Shown: positions 40,849 to 49,572 of the stretch, piece after piece | How positions within the stretch are numbered: the stretch's first letter is position 1 | How the letters are laid out: each line of letters starts with the position of its first letter | Source: Mumia sp050632745 | Lineage (GTDB): Bacteria > Actinomycetota > Actinomycetes > Propionibacteriales > Nocardioidaceae | Length of the DNA stretch: 64,000 bases | Assembly (NCBI RefSeq): GCF_050632745.1 | Contig: NZ_JBODSD010000001.1 | Span: 1,302,001-1,366,000 of the forward strand | Direction: 5' to 3' | Translations under genes and position numbers: made by a program | Notes under the pieces: model-generated | Databases searched by the model: none | What the model saw: only the letters and a program-made list of their open reading frames with translations | Told to the model about the DNA's origin: nothing

Positions 40849-41998
40849 GCGCCTCCTCGAGCGCCCCCACGAAGCGGGCGGTGCTCGCGCGGTCGGCGGT
40901 CTCGCCGAAGTAGTGCACCGACAGCGCGTGCATCTGCTCGCGCGGCCACGGCCGGTCGAGGAGCGCGGCGGCCCGCGGTGCGTCCGCGGCCTCGAGCCGG
41001 GGGACCTCGGCGAGGAAGCGCGACGGCGGGAGCGTCGTGCGCGGCTCGGTCGGGACGGTCACGAGCATCGGCTTACCGGTCGCGAGCCAGTCGTAGGCGA
41101 CGGAGGACAGATCGGTGACGCACACGTCGGCGAACGCCCACTGCCAGCCGTACGGGCCGGTGTCGACCAGGTGGCGGTCGCCGTGCTGGGTGAGGATGGC
41201 GCGGATCTCGCGGTCGGCGGCGGCGTACGCCGGGTCCTGGACGCCGGTCCGCGGGTGCGGGCGGTAGACGACGCGGTAGCGCGGGTCGGCGACCAGCGAG
41301 GCGACCAGCGCCACGCCGTGGGACGCGACGGACCCGTACGCCATGCTGGCGCGGTCGCCCTCCCACGTCGGGGCGTACAGCACGCGGGTCGTCCCGTCGT
41401 CCGGCCACGACGGAGCGCCGGCGTAGTCGAGGTCGAGCTGCGGGCGTCCGACCTCGCGGACATGGATCGCGTCGTCGAAGCCGCGCAGCGCCCCGGCGAT
41501 GCGCTCGCGCGCGGCGGGACCAGCGACGAGCACCCGGTCGTACGCCTTGTTCTGGTTGGTGACGCTCGAGTCCTTGTCGCTCTCGCCGTGCCCGAGGTGC
41601 ACGTGCACCGGGCGGGCGAACCGGAGCATGCGGAAGTTCAGCGGGAGGTGGTTCACGTAGAGGACGACCTTGACGGCCCCGCGGTCGACCAGGTCCTCGA
41701 GGTACGACGAGCCGGGCGCGAAGAACACCGGCAGCGACGTCTCCTCCAGCACGCGGCGCCCGGTGTCGGGACGCGACACGACGACGGCGGCCGGCCAGGG
41801 GAGCGCCGCGAGGACGCGGTCCCACTGGTGGAGCTGGTAGAGGTTCTCGGGGCCGTCGGCGAAGTAGAGGACGACGGGTGCGGCGAGCGCCGCGGGATCG
41901 GTGTTGCAGCGGGCAGCGAAGGCGCGTCGGTCGAGGCGGTTGCGGACCGTCGCGACGCCTCGGCGCGCGACCTGACCGAGGCGGCGGATCCGGTGCAC
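40799..41998 (-). CDS. CDP-glycerol glycerophosphotransferase-family protein (single module)
   Basis: About 399 residues with one GT-B transferase domain and no membrane helix. VHVHLGHGESDKDSS matches the HGDSDK region of the larger protein; VREVGRPQLD, RVLYAPTWEGDR and VVYRPHPRTG follow in the same order. It could add the first (priming) polyol-phosphate or act on a linker, as TagB does, while the double-module protein extends the chain; this split is inferred. A TAGGGT hexamer seven bases before GTG 41998 supports that start over GTG 42007. Its 3' end overlaps the convergent pyruvyltransferase. Confidence 0.85.
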   Translation of the reverse strand: MHRIRRLGQVARRGVATVRNRLDRRAFAARCNTDPAALAAPVVLYFADGPENLYQLHQWDRVLAALPWPAAVVVSRPDTGRRVLEETSLPVFFAPGSSYLEDLVDRGAVKVVLYVNHLPLNFRMLRFARPVHVHLGHGESDKDSSVTNQNKAYDRVLVAGPAARERIAGALRGFDDAIHVREVGRPQLDLDYAGAPSWPDDGTTRVLYAPTWEGDRASMAYGSVASHGVALVASLVADPRYRVVYRPHPRTGVQDPAYAAADREIRAILTQHGDRHLVDTGPYGWQWAFADVCVTDLSSVAYDWLATGKPMLVTVPTEPRTTLPPSRFLAEVPRLEAADAPRAAALLDRPWPREQMHALSVHYFGETADRASTARFVGALEEALRIADEPVGPASAASA

Positions 41999-42040
41999 GT
42001 CGCCCACCCTACCGTCGGACGTCCGGTCGTCCGCGCACGC

Positions 42041-43072
42041 TCAGGCGGTCAGCTCGACGGGCCGGGTGACCATGTCGACCATCGCCCCGTTGCGCAGCAC
42101 GGTCACCGGCAGCGCCAGCCCGATCACTTCTCCGAAGAGCTGGCGCTGGATGCCCTGGGCGTCGGAGACGACCTCCCGGCCGACCGCGAGGACCAGGTCG
42201 CCCGTGCGCACGCCAGCCAGGTCGGCGGGACCGCCCCGGACGACCTCGACCACGCGCACCCCGGCGGCCTGGCCGGTGCGGGCCGCGACGTCGTCGGGCA
42301 GCGGGGCGGGGACGCCGACGAGACCGAGGTACGCCCGGCGTACCCGTCCCTCCACCATCAGCGTGCCGATGATCCGGCGCGTGGTGGCGTTGATCGGGAC
42401 CGCCAGGCCGACGCCGACGCCGGCGACCGCGGTGTTGATCCCGACCACGCGGCCTGCCGAGTCGGCCAGGGCGCCGCCGGAGTTGCCGGGGTTGAGCGCG
42501 GCGTCGGTCTGGATCACGTCCTCGATGACGCGCACGGCGTCGCGCTGACGGACCGGGAGCGCGCGGCCGAGGGCGCTCACGACCCCGGCGGTCACCGACC
42601 CGGTGAACCCCAGGGGGCTGCCGACCGCGACCACGAGCTGGCCCACCACGAGGGCGTCGGCGTTGCCGAAGGTCGCGGGCGGGGGAGGCGAGCCCTGCAC
42701 CCTCAGCACGGCGAGGTCGGAGAGCGGGTCGGCCCCCACCACGGTGAACGACTCCTCGGTGCCGTCGGCGAACGTCGCGGAGCCCTGCGTACGGCGTCCG
42801 ACCACGTGCGCGTTCGTCAGCAGGTGCTGCTCGTCGACCACCACGGCCGAACCGCCTCCGCGACCCGGGAGGATCACGCTCGCCACCTGCGGGGACAGCG
42901 TGCGGGCCACCGTGCTGACCGTGCGGGAGTAGGCGTCGAGCTCACCCCTGTCCGGCACGGCCCTGTCCGGCACGGCCTCGTCCGGCACTGCGACCACCCC
43001 CTCGCGTCGTCCGCGGGACCGGTGGATCAAGTGTGCGTCGCCCGCGGCCCCGACCGTACGGTCGTTCGCCAC
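42041..43072 (-). CDS. HtrA/DegP-like trypsin-type protease with PDZ domain
   Basis: Up to 343 residues. The catalytic triad is complete: LLTNAHVV (H89), PLSDLAVL (D119) and NPGNSGGAL (S198), followed by a PDZ domain from about residue 255 (VVEVVRGGPADLAGVRTGDLVLAVG). No signal peptide or membrane anchor is seen, which is unusual for this family. Residues 29-43 come from a 15-bp triple repeat. A GTG at 42988 with GAGGGGG upstream would give a 315-residue protein that starts in the repeat and may be the true form. Confidence 0.86.
   Translation of the reverse strand: MANDRTVGAAGDAHLIHRSRGRREGVVAVPDEAVPDRAVPDRGELDAYSRTVSTVARTLSPQVASVILPGRGGGSAVVVDEQHLLTNAHVVGRRTQGSATFADGTEESFTVVGADPLSDLAVLRVQGSPPPPATFGNADALVVGQLVVAVGSPLGFTGSVTAGVVSALGRALPVRQRDAVRVIEDVIQTDAALNPGNSGGALADSAGRVVGINTAVAGVGVGLAVPINATTRRIIGTLMVEGRVRRAYLGLVGVPAPLPDDVAARTGQAAGVRVVEVVRGGPADLAGVRTGDLVLAVGREVVSDAQGIQRQLFGEVIGLALPVTVLRNGAMVDMVTRPVELTA
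42946..42990. repeat. Three tandem copies of a 15-bp repeat in the protease gene
   Basis: CCCTGTCCGGCACGG occurs twice in tandem (42946-42960 and 42961-42975), followed by a variant at 42976-42990. On the coding strand it encodes the VPDEA-VPDRA-VPDRG stretch near the protease N-terminus. A multiple of three keeps the frame, so copy number could vary without disrupting the protein. Confidence 0.85.
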
Positions 43073-43082
43073 GGGCGGACGG

Positions 43083-43916
43083 TCACGGTGCGGGAGGGCG
43101 CAGGCGCGACGACGCCATGATCGCGAGGAAGTGGCCGATCACGGCCAGGACCGCGAGCGGGAGGAGCGCCACGAGCAGCGTCCGGGTGCCGGCGAGCCCG
43201 CCCCACGCGTCGCCCGCGAGCAGGTCGACGACCGCCGCGACGAGCACGAACAGCGTGAGCTCGACCGAGTGGTAGAGGCGGTGGAACGGAACGTACCGGG
43301 CCACCCGGCGCAGGTGCGCCACCATGCCCGGGCGCGGTGCAGCGGCCTCGGCGCTGTCGGCGAGCTTGGGGAGCCCCGAGAACGCGCGCGAGACGTGGAC
43401 GAAGTCGTTGAGCGACTTGTTGAGCAGGATGACCACCGCGAGCAGCGCGCCGAGCGTGGTCCAGCCGTAGTGGTCGTCGAGGTCCGGGAGCCCGCCAGCG
43501 GCGCGGACGCCGAGCGCGATCGGGATCAGGGACTCGGTCGTGTAGTGGCCGATCTTGTCGAGGAACGTCCCGGCCGGGGACAGCGTGCCCCGCCAGCGCG
43601 CGACCTCGCCGTCGGCGCAGTCCAGCAGCATCTGGAGCTGGCCGAAGAAGACCGCGAGCAGGGCGCCGACGATCCCGGGCACGAGCAGCGACCCGGCAGC
43701 CAGCCAGCCGGAGAGGATCATCAGGCCGGTGACGGCGTTGGCGCTCAGGCCGAGGCGCACCAGAGGTCGGCTGACGTACGGCGAGATGTCGCGAAGGTAG
43801 AGGTCGGCGACCCAGTGCTCCGCGCTGCGGCGGGCACGGATCTCCGGGGGCTGGGCGACCGCACGGTACTCCGCGAGGGTCGGGCGTGCGGGGCGCGCGG
43901 CGGTCGAGTCGGACAC
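43083..43916 (-). CDS. CDP-alcohol phosphotransferase (phosphatidyltransferase family), altered motif
   Basis: A membrane enzyme of about 277 residues with some six helices. The family motif DxxDGxxARx8Gx3Dx3D is seen as DCADGEVARWRGTLSPAG followed by TFLDKIGH: D99, D102, R107, G116 and D120 are kept, but the last aspartate, the proposed general base, is histidine (H124). It may transfer a CDP-linked polyol phosphate to a lipid or sugar. A TACGGT hexamer seven bases before GTG 43916 favours that start over GTG 43925. It lies beside the polymer genes but not in their operon. Confidence 0.85.
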   Translation of the reverse strand: MSDSTAARPARPTLAEYRAVAQPPEIRARRSAEHWVADLYLRDISPYVSRPLVRLGLSANAVTGLMILSGWLAAGSLLVPGIVGALLAVFFGQLQMLLDCADGEVARWRGTLSPAGTFLDKIGHYTTESLIPIALGVRAAGGLPDLDDHYGWTTLGALLAVVILLNKSLNDFVHVSRAFSGLPKLADSAEAAAPRPGMVAHLRRVARYVPFHRLYHSVELTLFVLVAAVVDLLAGDAWGGLAGTRTLLVALLPLAVLAVIGHFLAIMASSRLRPPAP

Positions 43917-43938
43917 GGCCGCCACCGTAGCAGCAGGC

Positions 43939-44511
43939 TCAGAGGGCTCCGTGCGCCAGCATCGGCTGATCGGGCGTGGTCCAGCGCAGGGCCTCCGGGC
44001 AGAACGGCTCGTGCCACTCGCGGAGCACCGTCGCCCCGGCCGACGGGACGACCTGGGCCCACCACTGCGGGCAGTGCGGGCACGGCGTGATGACCAGGTC
44101 GTCCGGGTCGAACTCGACCGGCACCATGGGGGAGCTGAGCGCCGGGTGGCCCCCGACCTCGCTCAGGTCCACGAGGAAGCCCTCGGTCCGCGGGCCGCGC
44201 TCGTCGGTCGCGTCGCCGAGGTCGGTCCCGACCGCGACGACCTCGTGGACGAAGCCGGCCGCGTCGACGATCCGGTGCTGGTAGCTGTACCCGGTGCCGT
44301 CACCGTTGCCCCGCGACGCGATCAGCGCGCGGGTGCGTTCGATGTCGTCGGGGTGCTGGTGGTTGAGGACCAGCTGCGTCGTGATGCGCGAGGACGGTGA
44401 GATCCCGAGGATGGCGTACATCCCCTCGGAGAACTCCCACGCGTCCAGGCGCGGCCAGTAGGTGTAGCGACCCAGAGCCGGCGACGGGCCCCACGGCATG
44501 TCCTTCTTCAT
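43939..44511 (-). CDS. PAS-fold protein with Cys/His-rich C-terminus
   Basis: A 190-residue protein. Residues ~15-115 resemble a PAS fold of the PAS_3 kind: RLDAWEFSEGMYAILGISPSS, HPDDIERTRALIA, YQHRIVDAAGFVHEVVAVG. The last ~55 residues hold ITPCPHCPQWW and REWHEPFCPEAL, whose three cysteines and two histidines could bind metal. There is no output domain, so it may act with a partner. Ribosome-site-like GGGGGACGAG precedes the ATG. Function unknown. Confidence 0.7.
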   Translation of the reverse strand: MKKDMPWGPSPALGRYTYWPRLDAWEFSEGMYAILGISPSSRITTQLVLNHQHPDDIERTRALIASRGNGDGTGYSYQHRIVDAAGFVHEVVAVGTDLGDATDERGPRTEGFLVDLSEVGGHPALSSPMVPVEFDPDDLVITPCPHCPQWWAQVVPSAGATVLREWHEPFCPEALRWTTPDQPMLAHGAL

Positions 44512-44627
44512 CTCGTCCCCCGAGCTTCGGGCTGCCCCCCAGCAGCCTGGGTCACGACGTTAGGTGCCGCGACGCGGGGCTGGCAAGGGTTGCGTGACGG
44601 TTGCGAGGGAAACCCCCGCGGCGCTCG

Positions 44628-45650
44628 TCAGCGGGCGAGGACCCCGGCGGGAAGGGGATCCGGGGCGGTGCCGTCGCCGAACGGGGTGCCGCCGAGCTCC
44701 TCCCGGCCGTGCGGTGCGTGCCACCCCGCGAGGTCGGGGCCGACCGGGACGATCTGCGTCGGGTTGATGTCGGTGTGGACGACGTAGTAGTGGGTCTTGA
44801 TCTGCCCGACGTCGATCGTGTCGCCGAATCCGGGCGTCTGGAAGAGGTCGCGCGCGTACGCCCAGAGCACCGGCATCTCGCTCAGCTTCTGCCGGTTGCA
44901 CTTGAAGTGGCCGTGGTAGACGGGGTCGAAGCGGGCCAGCGTGGTGAACAGCCGGACGTCGGCCTCGGTGATCGTGTCGCCCATCAGGTAGCGCCGCGTC
45001 GCGAGGCGCTCCTCGAGCCAGTCCAGCGCGGTCCACAGGCGGGCGTACGCCGCGTCGTACGCCTCCTGCGATCCGGCGAAGCCGCAGCGGTAGACGCCGT
45101 TGTTGACCTCGGTGAAGACCCGCTTCATCACGGTCTCCATCTCGTCGCGGAGGGGCTCCGGCCACAGGTCGGGCGCCCCCTCGCGGTGGTGGTCGGACCA
45201 CTCGAAGAAGAAGTCGCGGGTGATCTGGTCGAAGTCGTTCGTGGCGACGGCCTTCGTCGGGAGGTCGACCATCGCCGGCACCGTGATCCCGAGCGGGTAG
45301 TCGGGGTCGCGGGCGAAGTACGCCTGCTGGAGCCGCTCGTAGCCGAGGACCGGGTCGACACCGCCGGGGTCGAGGTCGAACGTCCAGCTGCGCGCGTCGT
45401 GGACCGGCCCGCACAGGCCCATCGAGAACGCGTCCTCGAGGCCGAGGAGACGGCGGACGATCACGGCCCGGTTGGCCCACGGGCAGGCGCGGGCGGCCAC
45501 GAGGCGGTAGCGGCCCGCCTCCACCGGGTAGCCGTCCCTGCCGTCGCGCGTGATGCGCGTGGTCAGGTAGCGCATGTCGCGGCTGTAGTCCTCGCCGGCA
45601 TGCACGTAGGCCCCCTTCGTCGAGTGCGGGTCGTCCGCTGTGGTGCTCAC
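44628..45650 (-). CDS. Glutathionyl-hydroquinone reductase-like GST (probably mycothiol-dependent)
   Basis: A 340-residue Xi-class glutathione-transferase-fold protein. The active-site motif RACPWANRA (C56) is that of glutathionyl-hydroquinone reductases, and GDTITEADVRLFTTLARFDPVYHGHFKCN marks the all-helical C-terminal domain. In organisms that make mycothiol instead of glutathione, such proteins are thought to act on mycothiol conjugates of quinones. Its GTG overlaps the stop of the MFS gene (GTGA at 45647-45650), so it is the third gene of a peptidase-transporter-reductase operon. Confidence 0.9.
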   Translation of the reverse strand: MSTTADDPHSTKGAYVHAGEDYSRDMRYLTTRITRDGRDGYPVEAGRYRLVAARACPWANRAVIVRRLLGLEDAFSMGLCGPVHDARSWTFDLDPGGVDPVLGYERLQQAYFARDPDYPLGITVPAMVDLPTKAVATNDFDQITRDFFFEWSDHHREGAPDLWPEPLRDEMETVMKRVFTEVNNGVYRCGFAGSQEAYDAAYARLWTALDWLEERLATRRYLMGDTITEADVRLFTTLARFDPVYHGHFKCNRQKLSEMPVLWAYARDLFQTPGFGDTIDVGQIKTHYYVVHTDINPTQIVPVGPDLAGWHAPHGREELGGTPFGDGTAPDPLPAGVLAR

Positions 45651-46918
45651 GGAGCCAGTCTGCCCGCTGCGCCGATGCGGTGCCGACCCGCCACGACCAT
45701 CCGGATCGCCGGGACCGTGAGGAAGGCCGCGACGACGTTGAGCGGGCCGAACCCCCACGCGTTGATGATCACGCCGGCGAGGAGACCGCCGAGTGCTCCG
45801 CCGAGGCTCATCACGAAGTCGGAGGCGCCCTGCACGGTGGGGCGTACGTCGGCCGGGACCGACTGGGCGACCAGCGAGGAGCCGGCGATCGTCGACGCGG
45901 ACCAGCCGAGCCCGAGCAGCGTGAGACCGACCATCATCCGCGGCTCGGACTCGCCCGCGGTGCCGGCGACGAGCGTCGCGAGCAGCAGGATCGCCTGACC
46001 GAGGACGATCGTGCGGCCGCGGCCCCAGCGGTCGGTGAGGATGCCCATGACCGGTGCCAGGGCGAACATCCCGGCGATGTGCAGGCTGATCGTGATCCCG
46101 ATGATCGTGAGGCTCGACCCGTGGTCGGCCATGTGGACCGGCGTCATCGCCATCACGGCGACCATCAGCGCGTGCGCACCGGCGATCGTCACGACACCGG
46201 TCCGCGCCGCGGCATTGCTGTGCAGCAGCGGCCAGGCGTCGCGCATGCGGGGCCGCGAGACCAGCTCTCCGTCCGCCACGGGCCGGAGCTCCTTGGCCAC
46301 CCGCAGCGGGTCGGGGACGAGCGCGACCGCGGTGAGGACGGCCGTGGCGGCGAAACCGACCGCGGCGATCGCGAAGGGGCCGGCGAGGTCGGGGACGCCG
46401 AGGGCGTCGGCGGTGCGCGCCCCGACCTCGGTGAGGTTGGGGCCGATCACCGACCCGATCGTCGTCGCCCACACCACCAGCGACAGCGCCCGTCCGACGT
46501 GCAGCGGCTCCGCGAGGTCGGTGGCGGCGTAGCGCGACTGCAGGTTGGTGGCGGTGTTGGCGCCGACGACGAAGAGACCCACGAGGACCAGCCAGGCCGC
46601 GTCGAGCTCGGCTCCGGCCACCACGACCAGCGCGCCGACGCAGGCGAGCAGCCACCCGAGCGCCAGCGCCGGGCGGCGACCGCGCGAGGACGCCAGGGCC
46701 GCGAGCGGCAGGGCCAGGAGCGCGGACCCCAGCGTGAGCATGGTGGTCGCGAGACCGGCCCACGCCGACGACCCGGACACGTCCTTGACCAGGAGCGCGC
46801 CGACCGAGAGCGCAGCGCCGGCCCCGAGGCCGCCGATCACCTGCGACGAGGCCAGCACGCCGACCGTCCGTCGTTGGATCCCGGCGACGTGGCCGGGCGA
46901 GTACGCCCCGGTGGTCAC
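45647..46918 (-). CDS. MFS transporter
   Basis: A 423-residue major facilitator with about 12 helices. SSRGRRPALALGWLLACVGALVVV is the motif-A loop between helices 2 and 3; the second-half equivalent is DRWGRGRTIVLGQAILL. A helix-5 motif as in drug exporters is less clear. The GTG overlaps the stop of the M13 peptidase (GTGA at 46915-46918), and its own stop overlaps the reductase start. The substrate is unknown; export of a compound handled by its operon partners is one guess. Confidence 0.87.
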   Translation of the reverse strand: MTTGAYSPGHVAGIQRRTVGVLASSQVIGGLGAGAALSVGALLVKDVSGSSAWAGLATTMLTLGSALLALPLAALASSRGRRPALALGWLLACVGALVVVAGAELDAAWLVLVGLFVVGANTATNLQSRYAATDLAEPLHVGRALSLVVWATTIGSVIGPNLTEVGARTADALGVPDLAGPFAIAAVGFAATAVLTAVALVPDPLRVAKELRPVADGELVSRPRMRDAWPLLHSNAAARTGVVTIAGAHALMVAVMAMTPVHMADHGSSLTIIGITISLHIAGMFALAPVMGILTDRWGRGRTIVLGQAILLLATLVAGTAGESEPRMMVGLTLLGLGWSASTIAGSSLVAQSVPADVRPTVQGASDFVMSLGGALGGLLAGVIINAWGFGPLNVVAAFLTVPAIRMVVAGRHRIGAAGRLAP

Positions 46919-48888
46919 CAGATCGTCACGCGCTGGTCAGGGGCGAGCCACAGGGCGTCTCCCGGCTCCACGCCGAACGCGTCGTAGAACGCGACGAGGT
47001 TGCGGACGACCTGGTTGCAGCGGAACTCCGGCGGCGAGTGCGGGTCGACCGTCAGCCGGCGGACCACCTCGGCGGGTCGCACCTTGCCGCGCCAGCACTG
47101 GGCCCACGACGTGAAGAAGCGCTGCGCGCCGGTGAGGCCGTCGAGCACGGGGGGCTCCTCGCCGTCGAGGGCGAGGAGGTAGGCCTCGTACGCGATCCCG
47201 AGCCCGCCGAGGTCGCCGATGTTCTCGCCGATCGTCAGCGCGCCGTTGACCGGCTGGCCGTTGGCGCCGTCGGGGGAGAGGGCGTCGTACTGCGCGATGA
47301 GCGTGCCGGTCAGCTTCTCGAACGCCGCACGGTCGTCGTCGGTCCACCAGTTGCGCAGGGCGCCAGTGCCGTCGTACTGCGAGCCCTGGTCGTCGAAGCC
47401 GTGGCCGATCTCGTGGCCGATGACCGCGCCGATGCCGCCGTAGTTGACCGCGTCGTCGGCCTCGGCGTCGAAGAACGGCGGCTGGAGGATCGCGGCGGGG
47501 AAGACGATCTCGTTCATGGTCGGGTTGTAGTAGGCGTTGACGGTCTGCGGCGTCATCAGCCACTCGTCCCGGTCGATCGGCTGCCCGATCTTGGCGAGCT
47601 CGCGGTCGGTCGCGACGTTGGAGGCGCGACGCGCGTTGCCCAGGAGGTCGGCCGGGTCGGCGACCAGGGCGGCGTACTCGCGCCAGCGCTTGGGGAAGCC
47701 GACCTTGGGCGTGAACGCCTCGAGCTTCTCGAGCGCGTGCTGCTTGGTCTCGGCACCCATCCAGGTCAGCCCCGCGATGCTGCGGCGGTACGCCTCGACG
47801 AGGTTGGCGACCAGCTCCTCCATCCGGGCGGCGGCGGCCGGCGGGAAGTGCCGCTCGACGTAGAGACGGCCGAGCCCCTCGCCGATGGAGCCCTCGACGA
47901 ACGAGACGCCGCGCTTCCAGCGGGCTCGCAGCTCGTCGGTGCCCGACAGCGTCCGGCCGTAGAACGCGAAGTTGGCGTCCACGAAGGGGCTCGAGAGGTA
48001 CGGGGCGGCCGCGGACACCAGCCGGAAGCGCAGCCAGTCCTTCCAGGCGTCCACCGGCTCCTGGCGCAGCGCGTCGGAGAGGGCCTCGAGGTACGACGGC
48101 TGGGACACCACGACCTCGGAGAGCACGTCGAGGTCGAACTGCGCCGCAGCGGCCCACGAGCGCCAGTCGAGCGCGGGGGTGAGCAGCTGCAGGGCGTCGA
48201 GGTCGAGGAGGTTGTAGGTCTTGACCGCGTCACGGCTCGCGACCCGGTCCCAGTGCCCCTTCGCGAGGCGCTCCTCGAGGGCGTACACGCGCGCGGCGCG
48301 GGCGTCGGCGTCGTCGAGCCCGGCGAGGCCGAGCATCGTGGCGACGTGGGCCTGGTACGCCGTGCGGACCGCCGCGAACTGCTCCTCGCGGTAGTACGCC
48401 TCGTCGGGGAGGCCGAGGCCGCCCTGCAGGACGGTGACCACGTAGCGGTCGGGGTTGCCGCGGTCGGGACCGACGTACATGCCGAAGACGCTGGACGCGG
48501 CCTGGCGCTCGAGCGCGCCCAGGGCCTCGACCACGTCGTGCACGTCGCCGATCGTGTCGACGGCCGCGAGGTCGCCCTCGAGCGGCGTCGCGCCGAGCGC
48601 CTCGACACGGTCCACGTCCATGAAGCTCGTGTAGAGGGCACCGATCTTGGCCCGCTCGTCGGCGACGTCGCCGCCGGCGGGGTCCCCGTCAGGGCTCGCC
48701 TGGCACTCCTCGACGATGGCGCGGACGTCGACCTCCGCCTCGTCGACGAGGGTGACGAACGAGCCGGCGACGGCACGGTCCGCGGGGATCTCGGCCGTCG
48801 CGAGCCAGCCGCCGTTGACGTGGCGGAACAGGTCGTCCTGCGGCCGCACCGCCGGGTCCGTGCCGCTCTCGTCGATGCCTGACCTCAC
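46915..48888 (-). CDS. M13-family (neprilysin-type) zinc metallopeptidase
   Basis: A 657-residue M13 peptidase. The zinc site is IGHEIGHGFDDQGSQYD (HExxH) with the third ligand in GENIGDLGG; FPAAILQPPFF and NAYYNPTMNEIVFP are also conserved, and the C-terminus ends RVTIW near the usual CxVW. No signal peptide or membrane helix is present, so it is probably cytoplasmic, as for most bacterial PepO proteins. The GTG start follows GAGGAGGA. It heads the three-gene operon. It probably trims oligopeptides. Confidence 0.92.
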   Translation of the reverse strand: MRSGIDESGTDPAVRPQDDLFRHVNGGWLATAEIPADRAVAGSFVTLVDEAEVDVRAIVEECQASPDGDPAGGDVADERAKIGALYTSFMDVDRVEALGATPLEGDLAAVDTIGDVHDVVEALGALERQAASSVFGMYVGPDRGNPDRYVVTVLQGGLGLPDEAYYREEQFAAVRTAYQAHVATMLGLAGLDDADARAARVYALEERLAKGHWDRVASRDAVKTYNLLDLDALQLLTPALDWRSWAAAAQFDLDVLSEVVVSQPSYLEALSDALRQEPVDAWKDWLRFRLVSAAAPYLSSPFVDANFAFYGRTLSGTDELRARWKRGVSFVEGSIGEGLGRLYVERHFPPAAAARMEELVANLVEAYRRSIAGLTWMGAETKQHALEKLEAFTPKVGFPKRWREYAALVADPADLLGNARRASNVATDRELAKIGQPIDRDEWLMTPQTVNAYYNPTMNEIVFPAAILQPPFFDAEADDAVNYGGIGAVIGHEIGHGFDDQGSQYDGTGALRNWWTDDDRAAFEKLTGTLIAQYDALSPDGANGQPVNGALTIGENIGDLGGLGIAYEAYLLALDGEEPPVLDGLTGAQRFFTSWAQCWRGKVRPAEVVRRLTVDPHSPPEFRCNQVVRNLVAFYDAFGVEPGDALWLAPDQRVTIW

Positions 48889-48928
48889 CGCGTCCTCCTC
48901 GTGATCGGCTGGTCGCGAGGGTGCTCCC

Positions 48929-49483
48929 TCACGCCGTCGTCAGTCTAGGCGTGACGATCACCAGGACGCCTTCTGCATTTTCGTCGCCCAGCGCGACGTA
49001 GTGGTGCGGGACGTCGGCGTCGAAGGCGGCGTGCTCGCCGGCCCGGACCACGACGGGCGCCTCGTCCGGGCCGAGCCGCAGCGTGCCTGCGACGACCACG
49101 AGGTGCTCGCGCACGCCCGCGCCGTGGGAGGGCGAGCGACGCTCCTCGCCGGCGGCGAACTCCATCACGTAGGTCTCGACCGTGGCGTCGGGCCGGTGCC
49201 GGACGTCGACCAGCCGGGCGGTGACGCCGCTGCTCGCCACCTCGGCGCCGATCGTGTCGTCGAGGAGGGCGGCGAGCGGGACGCCGAGGGGCGCGGCGAG
49301 GGCGTAGAGGGTCGCGAGCGTCGCGTTGCGCCGGCCCGACTCCAGCTCGGAGAGCGAGGCCTTGCCGATCCCGGCGGCGCGGGCGAGGGCCGACAGCGAG
49401 AGACCACGCTGCTCGCGCAGACCGCGGACGCGGACACCGACGCGGGCAGCGGCGTCGTCGGGCGCAGGGGCGGGGTCCGGCAC
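48929..49483 (-). CDS. XRE-type regulator with C-terminal cupin domain
   Basis: A 184-residue regulator. The HTH_3 domain is LRGLREQRGLSLSALARAAGIGKASLSELESGRRNATLATLYALAAPLGVPLAALL; the C-terminal cupin (about 110-180) has the HxH-like THGAGVREHLVVVAGTLRLG and DVPHHYVALG, likely a small-ligand pocket. It is divergent from a benzoate-type symporter, and two adjoining perfect 16-base palindromes between them are its likely operators. ATG or GTG alternatives nearby do not change the domains. Confidence 0.88.
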   Translation of the reverse strand: MPDPAPAPDDAAARVGVRVRGLREQRGLSLSALARAAGIGKASLSELESGRRNATLATLYALAAPLGVPLAALLDDTIGAEVASSGVTARLVDVRHRPDATVETYVMEFAAGEERRSPSHGAGVREHLVVVAGTLRLGPDEAPVVVRAGEHAAFDADVPHHYVALGDENAEGVLVIVTPRLTTA

Positions 49484-49511
49484 GTGACGGCTCCTTCGAG
49501 GATCGGCTATC

Positions 49512-49543
49512 GTTCCGCATACGGAACGTTCCGTGTACGGAAC
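49512..49543. promoter_or_regulatory. Two contiguous 16-base palindromic operators
   Basis: GTTCCG-CATA-CGGAAC (49512-49527) and GTTCCG-TGTA-CGGAAC (49528-49543) are perfect 6-bp inverted repeats placed end to end. They fill the gap between the cupin-HTH regulator and BenE, so cooperative binding of two dimers could control both genes. Confidence 0.85.
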
Positions 49544-49572
49544 GCCTTCATCATGGCACGAAGGAGCCTCTC

